Shown in pieces: positions 43,598 to 53,176 of a stretch of 64,000 nt of DNA. The DNA is from Cyclobacteriaceae bacterium. GTDB lineage: Bacteria > Bacteroidota > Bacteroidia > Cytophagales > Cyclobacteriaceae. Position 1 is the stretch's first letter. Each line of letters begins with the position of its first letter. The translations under genes were made by a program, and so were the position numbers. The notes below the pieces were generated by a model. It had not been told where the DNA came from. It did no database searches and saw only the letters and a program-made list of their open reading frames with translations. Location of the stretch: NCBI GenBank assembly GCA_019638355.1, contig JAHBTY010000002.1, positions 325,001 through 389,000 on the forward strand, written 5' to 3'.

Positions 43598-43672
43598 GGA
43601 CAGTCTAAATCAAATTACAAGGTATTAAGGAGCCAAAGAAAAACCAACGAAATCTTGCATCAGCCAGGATAC

Positions 43673-44641
43673 CTACACTCCCAACATTTTATCAATCCAC
43701 TTCTTAATCAACGCTTCCCGTTGTTGATAATCTCCACTAACCAATTGATACGGAATATTCCGTACATCTAGTGCTTCTTTAAATACCTGAAACATTTTTT
43801 CGCGTTCACCTCCCAAATCACGCAGGTGATCAGCCACCCAGGGCACATCAATATCAAACAAAAAATAGTAGTCGTATTGAATTTGTTTTTCTAATTCAAA
43901 CAAAACGGCTGGAACAGTTTTGAGGTAATGCTGTGAATAGATTTGTGTGGTGATTGTATCGGTATCGCAAAACAGAATCTTGTTAGCCGTTTTTAACTTT
44001 TCATTAACCCTATCAATCTGTGCATAACCTATTTTGATAATATCGGCTTCTGTAAATTCATTGCTGGTAATTAATTCACGCGCAACTTCAGGCACAAACT
44101 CCGTTTTATATACATGAGCCATTTTCTGCGCCATGAAAGATTTGCCGGTACTCTCCGATCCGTAAAAACAAATCTTCTTAACATAGTATGGCCGCACCAC
44201 TACTGGAATAAAATCCCAATACTGAAATGGTTGCGCACGAATAAGAGAAGCTGAAACCGGTACTTTAGTTCGATCGGGGTCGAATGAAGCATGTTTCGCC
44301 TGGAGGTTATTCGCAAATGGAACACCATAGCTTTCAGAACTCACCACCACATCAATCTTGGGGTAAGCCTTGCGCATAGCTATTGCCCAGGCTTTTGTGC
44401 GCTCTGCAAAGGGAAGCGAATCATCATCAAAATCATCTTGAATGATGCTTGGAATAATCTCTTTTCTGTTTTTGAAAATTTCTTTGATCCAGTTAAACCG
44501 CAACTTCGGATCAATAGAATCATTCGGTGTAAAACTCATTGAGACAATTACCTCATCGGCTTGAGTGGCCGCAAACTCAATCAGCGCCACATGACCGTTA
44601 TGAATGGGCATGAATTTACCAATAACCAAGGCGCGTGTCAT
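43673..44641 (-). CDS. nadR: NadR-type NMN adenylyltransferase / ribosylnicotinamide kinase
   Basis: A 322-residue bifunctional enzyme of NAD salvage. The N-terminal adenylyltransferase has GKFMPIHNGH (HxGH at 14-17). The C-terminal kinase has Walker A GSESTGKS (161-168). It converts nicotinamide riboside to NMN and then NAD. The regulatory helix-turn-helix of enterobacterial NadR is absent. It overlaps the transporter gene pnuC by 4 bp (ATGA), so uptake and phosphorylation are coupled in one operon. Confidence 0.92.
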   Translation of the reverse strand: MTRALVIGKFMPIHNGHVALIEFAATQADEVIVSMSFTPNDSIDPKLRFNWIKEIFKNRKEIIPSIIQDDFDDDSLPFAERTKAWAIAMRKAYPKIDVVVSSESYGVPFANNLQAKHASFDPDRTKVPVSASLIRAQPFQYWDFIPVVVRPYYVKKICFYGSESTGKSFMAQKMAHVYKTEFVPEVARELITSNEFTEADIIKIGYAQIDRVNEKLKTANKILFCDTDTITTQIYSQHYLKTVPAVLFELEKQIQYDYYFLFDIDVPWVADHLRDLGGEREKMFQVFKEALDVRNIPYQLVSGDYQQREALIKKWIDKMLGV

Positions 44642-45300
44642 GCAGCAGTTTTGTACGAATTGTATTGTTTGATCCAGTGAAACAAACCCATGGTTGCCAA
44701 AATGGTTAACACCAGGTAGAGCAAACTGTAAAACCTAATATCGCGTACAAAGTACAAGTAGGTAGCGGTTACGTCAATCAGTATCCAGATTATCCAGCAT
44801 TCAATTTTCTTTTGAATCATGTAATAGGTGGCTACAATACTCATAACAGTAATAAACGAATCAATGAACGGTGAGGCACTGGGCTTTGTAAATAGCAAAG
44901 GAAAAAACTCATGTAACCTGCTGGCAAAGAAACCCATTAACAACGTTCCTGCAACTCCTGTTGCTGTAATAATGGCCATCTGCCGGGGGTTCATCCAACT
45001 GATCTTCAGTTCAGCTTTTAAATCTTCTTCTTCCTTACGGGGATTTTTCCATCGCCACCAGCCAATAATGTTGGTGATGAAGAAAAACACCTGTAAAAAC
45101 ATGTCGGGATAAAGTTGCACCTGGTAAAACAGAAAAAAAGAAAGCACCACATTAATCAACCCGATGGGCCAACTCCATACATTGGCACGTGCCGAATACC
45201 AAACCACTATTATTCCTGAAAGGGTTCCAAAAAATTCGAGGTAGCTGAGTGGGTAGCCTAAAACTGTAAGGAATATCGAGTCAATATCAAAAAGAGCCAT
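44638..45300 (-). CDS. pnuC: Nicotinamide riboside transporter PnuC
   Basis: A 220-residue inner-membrane facilitator of the PnuC family with about seven helices. The family-typical YSARANVWSWPIGLINVVLS is near residues 35-54 and ECWIIWILIDVTATYLY near 165-181. It moves nicotinamide riboside inward, where NadR traps it by phosphorylation. Transcription seems to start right at the ATG: a TAnnTTTG box lies 8 bp upstream. No riboswitch-sized leader is present. Confidence 0.92.
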   Translation of the reverse strand: MALFDIDSIFLTVLGYPLSYLEFFGTLSGIIVVWYSARANVWSWPIGLINVVLSFFLFYQVQLYPDMFLQVFFFITNIIGWWRWKNPRKEEEDLKAELKISWMNPRQMAIITATGVAGTLLMGFFASRLHEFFPLLFTKPSASPFIDSFITVMSIVATYYMIQKKIECWIIWILIDVTATYLYFVRDIRFYSLLYLVLTILATMGLFHWIKQYNSYKTAA

Positions 45301-45307
45301 ATTCTGT

Positions 45308-45315
45308 CAAAATTA
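45308..45315 (-). promoter_or_regulatory. Putative promoter -7 box for pnuC-nadR
   Basis: The minus strand reads TAATTTTG, matching TAnnTTTG. Its near edge is 8 bp before the pnuC ATG, predicting a leaderless or very short leader. No good -33 element. Confidence 0.45.
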
Positions 45316-45358
45316 ACTGTTATAACTTAAAGTAAATCAGAATATTAAAAGGAATTTG

Positions 45359-45366
45359 TATTTTTG
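45359..45366 (+). promoter_or_regulatory. Putative promoter -7 box for the AAA/DUF4143 ATPase gene
   Basis: TATTTTTG matches TAnnTTTG and overlaps the first bases of the palindrome at 45364. The predicted transcript start falls in the palindrome centre. Confidence 0.55.
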
Positions 45367-45382
45367 GGAATTCAATTCCCAA
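45364..45382. promoter_or_regulatory. Perfect palindromic operator candidate at the ATPase promoter
   Basis: TTGGGAATT-C-AATTCCCAA, 9-bp arms with one central base. It covers the end of the promoter box and the expected transcription start, and stops 6 bp before the ATG of the ATPase gene. A repressor bound here would block initiation. Confidence 0.65.
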
Positions 45383-45388
45383 TCGTAC

Positions 45389-46540
45389 ATGATTCCGCGA
45401 ATTGCAGAAAATACACTTAAGAACTTAGCCCGTCAATTTCGGGCAGTGGCATTAGTTGGCCCACGTCAAAGCGGTAAATCAACATTAGCCAAAACTGCCT
45501 TTCCCGGTAAGCAATATGTGTCGTTAGAAAATCCTGAAGTAAAACAAAGTGCGCTTGAAGACCCCAAAGGTTTTTTGAAACGGTTTGAACAAGGAGCTAT
45601 TATTGATGAAGCCCAACGCGTGCCAGCGCTGTTCAACTACTTGCAGCAGATATTAGATGAAAGTAACGAGCGCGGAAAGTTTATTCTTTCTGGCTCGAAC
45701 AATTTCCTGATGTTGGAAAAAATAACTCAAAGCCTGGCTGGTCGTATTGGATACCTTGATTTACTCCCTTTTAGTTATCAGGAGTTATTTACGCAATCTG
45801 CTACAAAAACCATAGATGATTTAATTTTTGAAGGTGGATATCCCGCTGTCGCTTACGAAGGAATTGATCCGCGGTTTTGGTTCCCTGCATATGTACGAAC
45901 CTACATAGAACGCGATGTACGACAGATTAAAAATGTAACAGACTTATCTACCTTTCAGCGCTTCATGTTTCTTTGTGCTAGCCGCATCGGGCAACAAGTT
46001 AATCTCAGCAATTTGGCGATAGAGTGTGGCATTGATCATAAAACAGCACAATCATGGCTATCGGTCATGCAAGCCAGTTACATTGTGCATCTGTTACCTC
46101 CCTATTACAAGAATTACACCAAGCGAATAATTAAATCACCCAAATTGTATTTCTACGATACCGGGTTAGCTTGTTATCTACTTGCTATTGAAGCAGCAAA
46201 AAACTTAATCAACCATGCCCAACGGGGCGCTTTGTTTGAGAATTATATTATTAACGAACTTTTGAAAACCCGCCTAAACCAAGGCTTGCGTAGTAATTTG
46301 TTTTACTGGCGTGATGTAAGTGGCCACGAGCTGGATGTAATTGTTGATAAAAATCCACACCCCATTGCAATTGAAATTAAATCGGGGATGACGTTGAACA
46401 CCGAATATTATAAAGGACTTCGTTTCTGGAATCAACTTAATCCTGAATCTCAAAAAATATTGGTGTATGGTGGTGATCATTCTTTTAAGCAAGAGAATGG
46501 ATTTAACGTAACAAGCTGGAAAAAGCTTGATCACTTATAA
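45389..46540 (+). CDS. AAA ATPase with DUF4143 domain
   Basis: A 383-residue protein of the AAA_14/DUF4143 family. Walker A is GPRQSGKS (24-31), Walker B is AIIDEAQRVP, and a sensor reads FILSGSNNF. The C-terminal DUF4143 part has a PD-(D/E)xK-like core, ELDVIVD followed by AIEIKSG, with the acidic and lysine residues intact, so it may be a nuclease. These genes occur in many copies per genome in Bacteroidota and archaea; function is not established. ATG 45389 starts MIPRIAENTLKNL. It overlaps the converging aldehyde dehydrogenase gene by 6 bp. Confidence 0.88.
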   Translation: MIPRIAENTLKNLARQFRAVALVGPRQSGKSTLAKTAFPGKQYVSLENPEVKQSALEDPKGFLKRFEQGAIIDEAQRVPALFNYLQQILDESNERGKFILSGSNNFLMLEKITQSLAGRIGYLDLLPFSYQELFTQSATKTIDDLIFEGGYPAVAYEGIDPRFWFPAYVRTYIERDVRQIKNVTDLSTFQRFMFLCASRIGQQVNLSNLAIECGIDHKTAQSWLSVMQASYIVHLLPPYYKNYTKRIIKSPKLYFYDTGLACYLLAIEAAKNLINHAQRGALFENYIINELLKTRLNQGLRSNLFYWRDVSGHELDVIVDKNPHPIAIEIKSGMTLNTEYYKGLRFWNQLNPESQKILVYGGDHSFKQENGFNVTSWKKLDHL

Positions 46541-47977
46541 CTTAATACACACATTCTTTTCATCGGTAAAAAACTTCAGCGCTTCAAAACCACCTTCACG
46601 CCCGATGCCACTTTGTTTCATACCACCAAACGGAGTGCGTAAATCGCGGAAGAGCCAACAGTTTACCCATACGATACCACTGTTTACTTTCGCAGCTACA
46701 CGATGCGCCCGCGTCAGGTTTTCGGTCCAAATGGTAGCCGCTAATCCGTAGGTTGTACTGTTCGCGTATTTCAATACTTCCTCTTCGGTGTCAAACGGCA
46801 TGATGGTTACAACGGGGCCAAAAATTTCTTCCTGGTTGGTGCGGCATGTATGCGATAAACCGGTGATAATGGTTGGCTCCAAAAAATAACCCTCGGCACA
46901 ACGCCCGATAAGTTTCACTTGGTTACCGCCTTGTATAATGGTGCCGCCTTCTTGCCTGGCAAGTTCAATGTATGAAAGTATTTTAGTAAGGTGAGCCTCT
47001 GATGCGATTGCTCCCAGGTTTGTCTTTTCGTCAAGCGGATCGCCTACAATTAATGCTTTTGTACGCGTGGTAAATTCAGTTACAAACTTTTCATACAGCG
47101 GTCGCTCTACAAAAATGCGCGAACCACACAAACAGATTTCACCTTGATTGGAAAACGAAGACTGAATACTGGTGGCAACTGCTTTTTCAAAATCGCAATC
47201 CGTAAAAATGATGTTTGGATTTTTTCCACCTAATTCCAGCGAAAGCTTTTTAAACATCGGGCCCGCAGTAGCTGCAATTATCTTTCCGGTGGCCGTTCCA
47301 CCAGTAAACGAGATAGCTTTGATTTCAGCATGTTCAATAATGGCTTGCCCTGCTTTGGCACCAACGCCATGCACAATGTTTAACACACCTGCCGGTAAAC
47401 CAGCTTCGATGCACAACTTTGAAAACAGATAGGCCGTCATGGGTGTAATCTCGGAAGGCTTGGCCACTACCGTACAACCTGCGGCAATTGCGGGCGCAAT
47501 TTTCCAGGTAAACAAATACAAGGGCAAGTTCCAGGGCGAGATACAACCTACTACTCCAACAGGTGTATGTTGTGTATAATTTATTGCTTCCTGATTGGTG
47601 AAGTGTGCCTCGCTGCTTTCGTGAAGAATGGCGGTAGCATAAAACCGAATGTTGGCCGCAGCACGAGGTATATCCAATGCTTTTGCCAATGCAACCGGTT
47701 TACCCTGATCGATGCTTTCCGCTAAGGCAAGTTTATCCAGATCGCGTTCAATCAACTCAGCAATTTTTATGAGAATAGCAGACCGATCGCGGGCCGGAGT
47801 AGCCGACCATTTTGGAAACGCAACTGAAGCTGCTGCAACAGCGTTGGCCACATCTGCTTTATCCGAATCTGAAACGAGCGCATATGGTTTACCGATAGCC
47901 GGATTGATTGTATGGAAGAACTTACCTTCAATCGGTTCGGTCAAAATTCCATTTATATAATTCAGTATCTTATCCAT
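46535..47977 (-). CDS. Aldehyde dehydrogenase, 2-aminomuconate-semialdehyde type
   Basis: A 480-residue NAD-dependent aldehyde dehydrogenase. The catalytic Glu lies in LELGGKNPN and the nucleophile Cys in SNQGEICLCGSR. The C-terminus VNCWLFRDLRTPFGGMKQSG then GREGGFEALKFFTDEKNVC is typical of the 2-hydroxymuconate/2-aminomuconate semialdehyde dehydrogenase branch (ALDH8-like). That role fits the kynurenine-pathway genes 10 kb away. ATG 47977 (MDKILNYING) is chosen. An enzyme for another aldehyde remains possible. Confidence 0.85.
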   Translation of the reverse strand: MDKILNYINGILTEPIEGKFFHTINPAIGKPYALVSDSDKADVANAVAAASVAFPKWSATPARDRSAILIKIAELIERDLDKLALAESIDQGKPVALAKALDIPRAAANIRFYATAILHESSEAHFTNQEAINYTQHTPVGVVGCISPWNLPLYLFTWKIAPAIAAGCTVVAKPSEITPMTAYLFSKLCIEAGLPAGVLNIVHGVGAKAGQAIIEHAEIKAISFTGGTATGKIIAATAGPMFKKLSLELGGKNPNIIFTDCDFEKAVATSIQSSFSNQGEICLCGSRIFVERPLYEKFVTEFTTRTKALIVGDPLDEKTNLGAIASEAHLTKILSYIELARQEGGTIIQGGNQVKLIGRCAEGYFLEPTIITGLSHTCRTNQEEIFGPVVTIMPFDTEEEVLKYANSTTYGLAATIWTENLTRAHRVAAKVNSGIVWVNCWLFRDLRTPFGGMKQSGIGREGGFEALKFFTDEKNVCIKL

Positions 47978-48030
47978 GAGCCACAAAGCAGGCTCAAGTT
48001 AACAGATGTTACGAAATGTTCGTATTTCTT

Positions 48031-50109
48031 CTATTTCTTGATAATCTGAAATTCCACTCTTCTATTGCGTTGCCGGTTTTCTTCAGTGTCGTTTGGTGCA
48101 ATGGGTTTATTGGGACCAAAACCTTTTCCGGTAATCCGATCTTTTTTAATACCCTTGTTGATAAGGTATTCGCGCACGGCCATTACCCGGTTTTCAGAAA
48201 GTTCTTGTAAAGCCAGCTTGTTGCCCACATTATCGGTGTGGCCTTGTATTTCGATTTTAATGGTTGGGTTTTCTTCCAGAATCTGAGCCAGGCGATCGAG
48301 TTCAGGAAATGATTGCGATTTCAAAATTGGTTTGCCTTGTTCGAAGAATACGTTGTTCAATAAAATACTTTCGCCTTCCAGTATGGGTATTAAATACAAA
48401 TCCTTTTTTACTTCGGTATATTCGGTGATAGGCGCTAACTCCATGTTTTCATTAACAGAAAGAAAGCCTTTTGCTTCAGCACGAATTCCATAATGTTTTC
48501 CATCGGGCAACGTAATACGATATGAACCCGTTGCCGGATCGGAAATGGCTTCACCGGCTTCTTCTTTAGTGGCCAGGTCTTCAAAAATTATATCGGCTTT
48601 AACCGGCTCCTTTGTTTTAGCGTTAAGTGTGTGGCCCAATACCAATAAAACCGGATCGGGTTTAATGGCTTGTGGAAGTTTGATGCGCACGATGTCACTT
48701 TTACCGGTTTGGTTGGCGGCACTGCTCATATAGGCATAATCGGCAGAAGCGGGAATAGTGTAATAGGCATCGAATGAAGGTGTGTTAATTTCCGGCCCGA
48801 GGTTTACAGGTTCTGTCCAATCTGTCCAGCTATTGCCCTTACGCTTGCTCATAAAAATATCGGCACCGCCATAACCAGGATGACCTTCTGATGCAAAATA
48901 AAGTGTGCGCCCATCAGCAGCCAGAAAAGGGGAAAGTTCGTTTACTCCTGTATTGATCTTCTTACCAAGATTAATAGGCTTAGACCAAACTCCATTTTTA
49001 TCCTGAACGGTTACATAGATATCTTTATCTTCTGATTTTTGTTGTGCATTGTACTCCACATTGTCAGGAAGCTTAACAGCAAACACAATGGCTTTACCAT
49101 CGGCTGAAAGCGAGCCCTCCATGTGGTTGGCTTCATTCTTAAATTTAACATTAAGCCATTCCGGCTCAGACCAACCAGTAGCTGTTTTCCTCCGCACCTG
49201 AAAACCTTCTGTTTTACAAAACAGCATCATATTATTATCCGCACTAATGGCTGCCAGGTTGTTGGTTCGACTTGTATTTATTTCGGGGCCCAGTTTCTGG
49301 CTTTTGCTCCAAGTTATACCATCAATTGAAGAGGTCATCCAAATATCAGAAGTTTCTTCATCGGGCTTGGTTTGTGTAGCCGGATCATCGCGTACCGCAA
49401 AATAGATTGTGCGGCCATCGGTTGTAATTTTGGGTGAGATGTCGCCATAAATTGTATTTACCTGGTTGCCCAGGTTTTCCTTAACCAACCCGGTAGTCAT
49501 TTTATCGGGCAGATTAATTTTTACATCATGTTTAAAAATAAAATCATCTACTTCTAAAACCATGTTGGTGTAGTTGGTAAACCCAATGGCATTTCCATTT
49601 AGTTTTTGCACTTCAATTTCTTTCACTTTTTTTCCATTGATGTAAAAACTCCACACCGCATTTTTTTGTAGTACCCGTAGGTGATTGGATTTACCCAGCG
49701 GGTTTATATCCTTGTATTTTATCCATTCATCATTTTGCTTTACTTTTTCAGCGCCTCGAATCTTATAGTATCCGTTACTGGTAATCAAAAATTCATAATG
49801 ATTACCCGTTTGATTTTCGCCCCATACCAAGCCAACACCATTATTGACGCTGCCCGATACCTGCAGAAAGGTAGCTTCAATCGAAAAGTCTTTTCGTTTA
49901 TCGAAATAAGGATAGATTCGGATTATACGCCCCTTTCCTTCCTGGGTGGTATTTATAATATACCGGCCACCCTCAATTTTAAGCGTATAATTGTCGCCTG
50001 TACCCAACGGCCATGCCCTGAAATTATCAGTAAAGGTTTCGTTAATAAATACAGGTTGTGCAAAAACATATCCCGAAATAAGGATTAGCAAAGCTGTAAC
50101 TCTGACCAT
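48031..50109 (-). CDS. OmpA/PD40 outer-membrane protein, copy 1
   Basis: A 692-residue exported protein (signal MVRVTALLILISGYVFAQ). A lectin-like/LamG-type domain lies at about 20-205. PD40/TolB-like repeats span about 230-480 (SPFLAADGRTLYFASEGHPGYGG), a short carboxypeptidase-like fold about 490-560. The OmpA peptidoglycan-binding domain covers about 575-692 (IEIQGHTDNVGN, NRQRNRRVEFQ). It would link the outer membrane to the cell wall. The start giving 692 residues equals the length of copy 2. Confidence 0.87.
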   Translation of the reverse strand: MVRVTALLILISGYVFAQPVFINETFTDNFRAWPLGTGDNYTLKIEGGRYIINTTQEGKGRIIRIYPYFDKRKDFSIEATFLQVSGSVNNGVGLVWGENQTGNHYEFLITSNGYYKIRGAEKVKQNDEWIKYKDINPLGKSNHLRVLQKNAVWSFYINGKKVKEIEVQKLNGNAIGFTNYTNMVLEVDDFIFKHDVKINLPDKMTTGLVKENLGNQVNTIYGDISPKITTDGRTIYFAVRDDPATQTKPDEETSDIWMTSSIDGITWSKSQKLGPEINTSRTNNLAAISADNNMMLFCKTEGFQVRRKTATGWSEPEWLNVKFKNEANHMEGSLSADGKAIVFAVKLPDNVEYNAQQKSEDKDIYVTVQDKNGVWSKPINLGKKINTGVNELSPFLAADGRTLYFASEGHPGYGGADIFMSKRKGNSWTDWTEPVNLGPEINTPSFDAYYTIPASADYAYMSSAANQTGKSDIVRIKLPQAIKPDPVLLVLGHTLNAKTKEPVKADIIFEDLATKEEAGEAISDPATGSYRITLPDGKHYGIRAEAKGFLSVNENMELAPITEYTEVKKDLYLIPILEGESILLNNVFFEQGKPILKSQSFPELDRLAQILEENPTIKIEIQGHTDNVGNKLALQELSENRVMAVREYLINKGIKKDRITGKGFGPNKPIAPNDTEENRQRNRRVEFQIIKK

Positions 50110-50198
50110 ACCAAAAAAATTAAAAACCGGAAGTAACACAGATTAGCAATTTTCATCCATACCTGCCTGCTGGTATTTTGGATACGTACTGGTACGGA

Positions 50199-52277
50199 TT
50201 ATTTCTTCACAATCTTAAATTCTACCCTGCGATTGCGCTGGCGGTTGGCTTCGGTTGTATTGGGCACTACGGGTATATCTCCGCCATAGCCCTTTCCTGC
50301 GATGCGATCTTTGTTAACACCCTTTAAAACCAGGTAGTCTTTCACTGCTTTAACACGATTTTCAGAAAGAATTCTCAACGCTTCTTTATTGCCCACATTA
50401 TCCGTGTGGCCGCCTAATTCAATTTTTACGGTGGGGTTATCTTGCATTATCTGTACTAGCCTATCCAGCTCTGGAAACGATTCTGACTTTAACGTTGGGC
50501 GACCCTGTTGAAAAAAAACATTATTCAGCAATACACTTTCGCCTACCACAATGGGTACAAGCAATAAATCTTTATTTAACTCCTTATACTCAACAACCGC
50601 TGCTAATTCAAAATTTTCATTAATGGATAGATAGCCTTTGGCTTCTGCGCGGATACCATAATTTTTTCCTTTGGTGAGGGTAATACGGTACGATCCGGTT
50701 TTCGGATCGGAGATTGCCTCACCTACTTCTTTGCGGGTTGTAAGGTCTTCAAATAAAATATCAGCGCTTAGCGGTTCTTTTGTTTTTGCGTTGAGAGTGC
50801 GCCCCATTACCAGTACTACCGGGTCAGGCTTTATTGCTTCCGGCAGTTTTATACGTACCAGATCTGATGCCCCTATGGAATTACGATCACTTACCATGAT
50901 GGCATAATCGGCAGCAGCTGACAATGTATAGTATGCATCAAAGCTATGCGAATTTATTTCAGGCCCCAGGTTAACAGGTTCGGTCCACTCCGTCCATGAG
51001 GTGGCTACACGTTTGCTCATAAATATATCGTAACCACCGTAGCCCGGCCTGCCATTGGTTGCAAAGTAAAGGGTGCGGCCATCGGCAGCCAGAAAGGGTG
51101 AAAGTTCATCGCCTGCAGTATTGATTTGTTTGCCCAGGTTAATAGGCGCACCCCACTTTCCTTTTTCATCTTGCAGGGTAACGTATATGTCTTTCTCTTT
51201 TACATCATCAGCAGCATTGTAATAAATGTTTTGCGATAGTTTAGCAGTAAAAATTATTGCTTTCCCATCGGCCGATAAATTGGCTTCCATGGTTTTAACT
51301 TCGTTTTTAAAACGTACGTTCAGGTATTCCGGCTCAGACCATCCGTCTTTGGTGCGCCTGCGAATCTGAAATCCATCGTAGCGACAAAACATGAGCATGT
51401 TATTATCGGCACTTACCGCAGCCATGTTATTGGTTTCGGCATTGTTGATAGGTGGCCCCAGGTTTCTGGCTTTGCTCCAGGTAATTCCATCGGTACTGGT
51501 AGTTATGTAAATGTCTTCGCCATCATTTTTACCACCAATGTTGTCGGGAGCGTTTTCACGACCAAAATAAATTGTTCGTCCATCGGCTGTAATTATCGGG
51601 CCCAGGTCATCGTAAGGTGAATTTACCATTGGGCCGAGGTTTTCTTTTACAAGCCCGGTTGTAAGGTTAGGAGGAAGGTTAATTTTTAAATCGTGTCTTA
51701 ACACAAAATTATCAATCTCCAATACCATATCGGTGTGCGTTATAAAACCCAACCGCGAACCATATAAGGGTAATGCTTCAACGTCCAATACTTGTTGTGA
51801 GTTTATGTAAAAGTATAACCGGCTTTTTCGCTGCTCTATTTTTAATAAGTTCACCTGCCCCACGGGTTTAATGGTGTTGGTAGCAATCCAGTCATTCAAA
51901 CCAGTGCGGGTTTCCGGGCTCATTACTCTGAAATATCCGGTAGTAGCGATGGTAAAGTCATGATACTTTCCATTGGCATTATCGCCCCACATTAAACCAA
52001 AGCCATTGTTTTGCGAACCCGATTTTTGCACAAAAGTGGCTTCCATTGAAAAATCTTTTTTGGGGTCGATGTAAGGGCTTATGGTGATATACCGACCCTT
52101 ATCTTTTAACTGGGTAGTCATTACATATTTTCCGCGTTCCACAGCCAGGCTGTAGGTATCGCCTTTGCCTGTCCACCACAACCCATCGCTGTTTGAAGAG
52201 AAATCTTCTTGTAGCAGCACAGGTGGTTGCGCTTGCAACGCAATTGTAGTTACCAGCAGACACACCAGTAGTTTCAA
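50199..52277 (-). CDS. OmpA/PD40 outer-membrane protein, copy 2
   Basis: A 692-residue paralogue of the downstream gene with the same domain order: signal peptide (to LQAQ), lectin-like domain (GDTYSLAVERGKYVMTT), PD40 repeats (DGRTLYFATNGRPGYGGYD) and OmpA domain (IELGGHTDNVGN, NRQRNRRVEFKI). The two share long identical stretches yet differ throughout, so the duplication is old and both copies are under selection. They are 89 bp apart and probably co-transcribed. Confidence 0.87.
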   Translation of the reverse strand: MKLLVCLLVTTIALQAQPPVLLQEDFSSNSDGLWWTGKGDTYSLAVERGKYVMTTQLKDKGRYITISPYIDPKKDFSMEATFVQKSGSQNNGFGLMWGDNANGKYHDFTIATTGYFRVMSPETRTGLNDWIATNTIKPVGQVNLLKIEQRKSRLYFYINSQQVLDVEALPLYGSRLGFITHTDMVLEIDNFVLRHDLKINLPPNLTTGLVKENLGPMVNSPYDDLGPIITADGRTIYFGRENAPDNIGGKNDGEDIYITTSTDGITWSKARNLGPPINNAETNNMAAVSADNNMLMFCRYDGFQIRRRTKDGWSEPEYLNVRFKNEVKTMEANLSADGKAIIFTAKLSQNIYYNAADDVKEKDIYVTLQDEKGKWGAPINLGKQINTAGDELSPFLAADGRTLYFATNGRPGYGGYDIFMSKRVATSWTEWTEPVNLGPEINSHSFDAYYTLSAAADYAIMVSDRNSIGASDLVRIKLPEAIKPDPVVLVMGRTLNAKTKEPLSADILFEDLTTRKEVGEAISDPKTGSYRITLTKGKNYGIRAEAKGYLSINENFELAAVVEYKELNKDLLLVPIVVGESVLLNNVFFQQGRPTLKSESFPELDRLVQIMQDNPTVKIELGGHTDNVGNKEALRILSENRVKAVKDYLVLKGVNKDRIAGKGYGGDIPVVPNTTEANRQRNRRVEFKIVKK

Positions 52278-52333
52278 GGCAATAGTTTTTAATTTATGGC
52301 TGCACAGGGTACACCGCTATTGAAGTTTGCAAA

Positions 52334-53116
52334 TTACAAACTTCCGGTTCTACCACCATCTACCGGAAGGTTGATTCCGTTAATGTAACTTGCTGCCGGG
52401 CTTGCCAGAAAGGCAATTGCTGCCGCTACTTCGTGCGCATTGGCTATGCGCCCAGCGGGTATTTCTTTAATCATATCCGCAAGTGCCTCTTCATACGTTT
52501 TACCTAATCGGGTTGCGTTTGCTTTCAAAATTGCTTCGAGCCGGCCCGTCATGGTTGAGCCTGGCAACACGTTGTTTACCGTTATCGCGAAAGGGGCCAA
52601 CTCAACCGATAGAGTTTTTGCCCAATTGGCTACAGCGCCCCGAATGGTATTGGAAACACCTAACCCCTTGATTGGAATTTTTACAGAAGTAGAAATTACA
52701 TTTATAATACGACCGAATTTTTCATGCTTCATGGAAGGAACAACTGCCTGTACTAATACCTGGTTGCAAATCAAATGATTGGTAAAGGCTCTTAAAAAAT
52801 CAGTTGGTTGCGCATCAATAGCTAATCCGGCAGCTGGGCCACCGGTATTGTTGATCAGAATGTGTACCGGTTTGGTTGCTGTAAAATCCTGTATCTTTTT
52901 CTTTAACGTTTCCGGATCAGAAAAATCAGCAACAATATAGGCATGCGATGCTTCGGTAGAAGCTAACTCATGTACCGTTTGATTTAGCCTATCCTCATCG
53001 CGTGCTACCAACACTACACTTGCACCCAACCGGGCCAATTCAATTGCAGCGGCCTTGCCGATGCCTTGTGTGCTTCCGCATACAATAGCGGTTTTTCCTG
53101 TGAGGTGGAGATTCAT
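52334..53116 (-). CDS. SDR-family oxidoreductase, atypical active site
   Basis: A 260-residue short-chain dehydrogenase fold. The NAD(P) site is CGSTQGIGKA (about 13-22), NNTGGPAAG follows, and the catalytic Ser region reads VISTSVKIPIKGLGVSNTIR. The usual Tyr-x3-Lys is replaced by SNTIR at this point. The same substitution occurs in an SDR subfamily called BKR-like, which may use another chemistry. The C-terminal LPVDGGRTGSL is normal. Related SDR genes sit in tryptophan-degradation clusters of other Bacteroidota as I recall, but no direct proof is here. Confidence 0.8.
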   Translation of the reverse strand: MNLHLTGKTAIVCGSTQGIGKAAAIELARLGASVVLVARDEDRLNQTVHELASTEASHAYIVADFSDPETLKKKIQDFTATKPVHILINNTGGPAAGLAIDAQPTDFLRAFTNHLICNQVLVQAVVPSMKHEKFGRIINVISTSVKIPIKGLGVSNTIRGAVANWAKTLSVELAPFAITVNNVLPGSTMTGRLEAILKANATRLGKTYEEALADMIKEIPAGRIANAHEVAAAIAFLASPAASYINGINLPVDGGRTGSL

Positions 53117-53176
53117 GGTTAAGTATTATTAACCAAAGATGGATAAAATACTTTATCCCGAAGACTCCCTATCAAA

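Noticed and set aside
45301-45360. NAD- or TPP-type riboswitch before pnuC
   Set aside because: The promoter box sits 8 bp from the start codon, leaving no leader for an aptamer.
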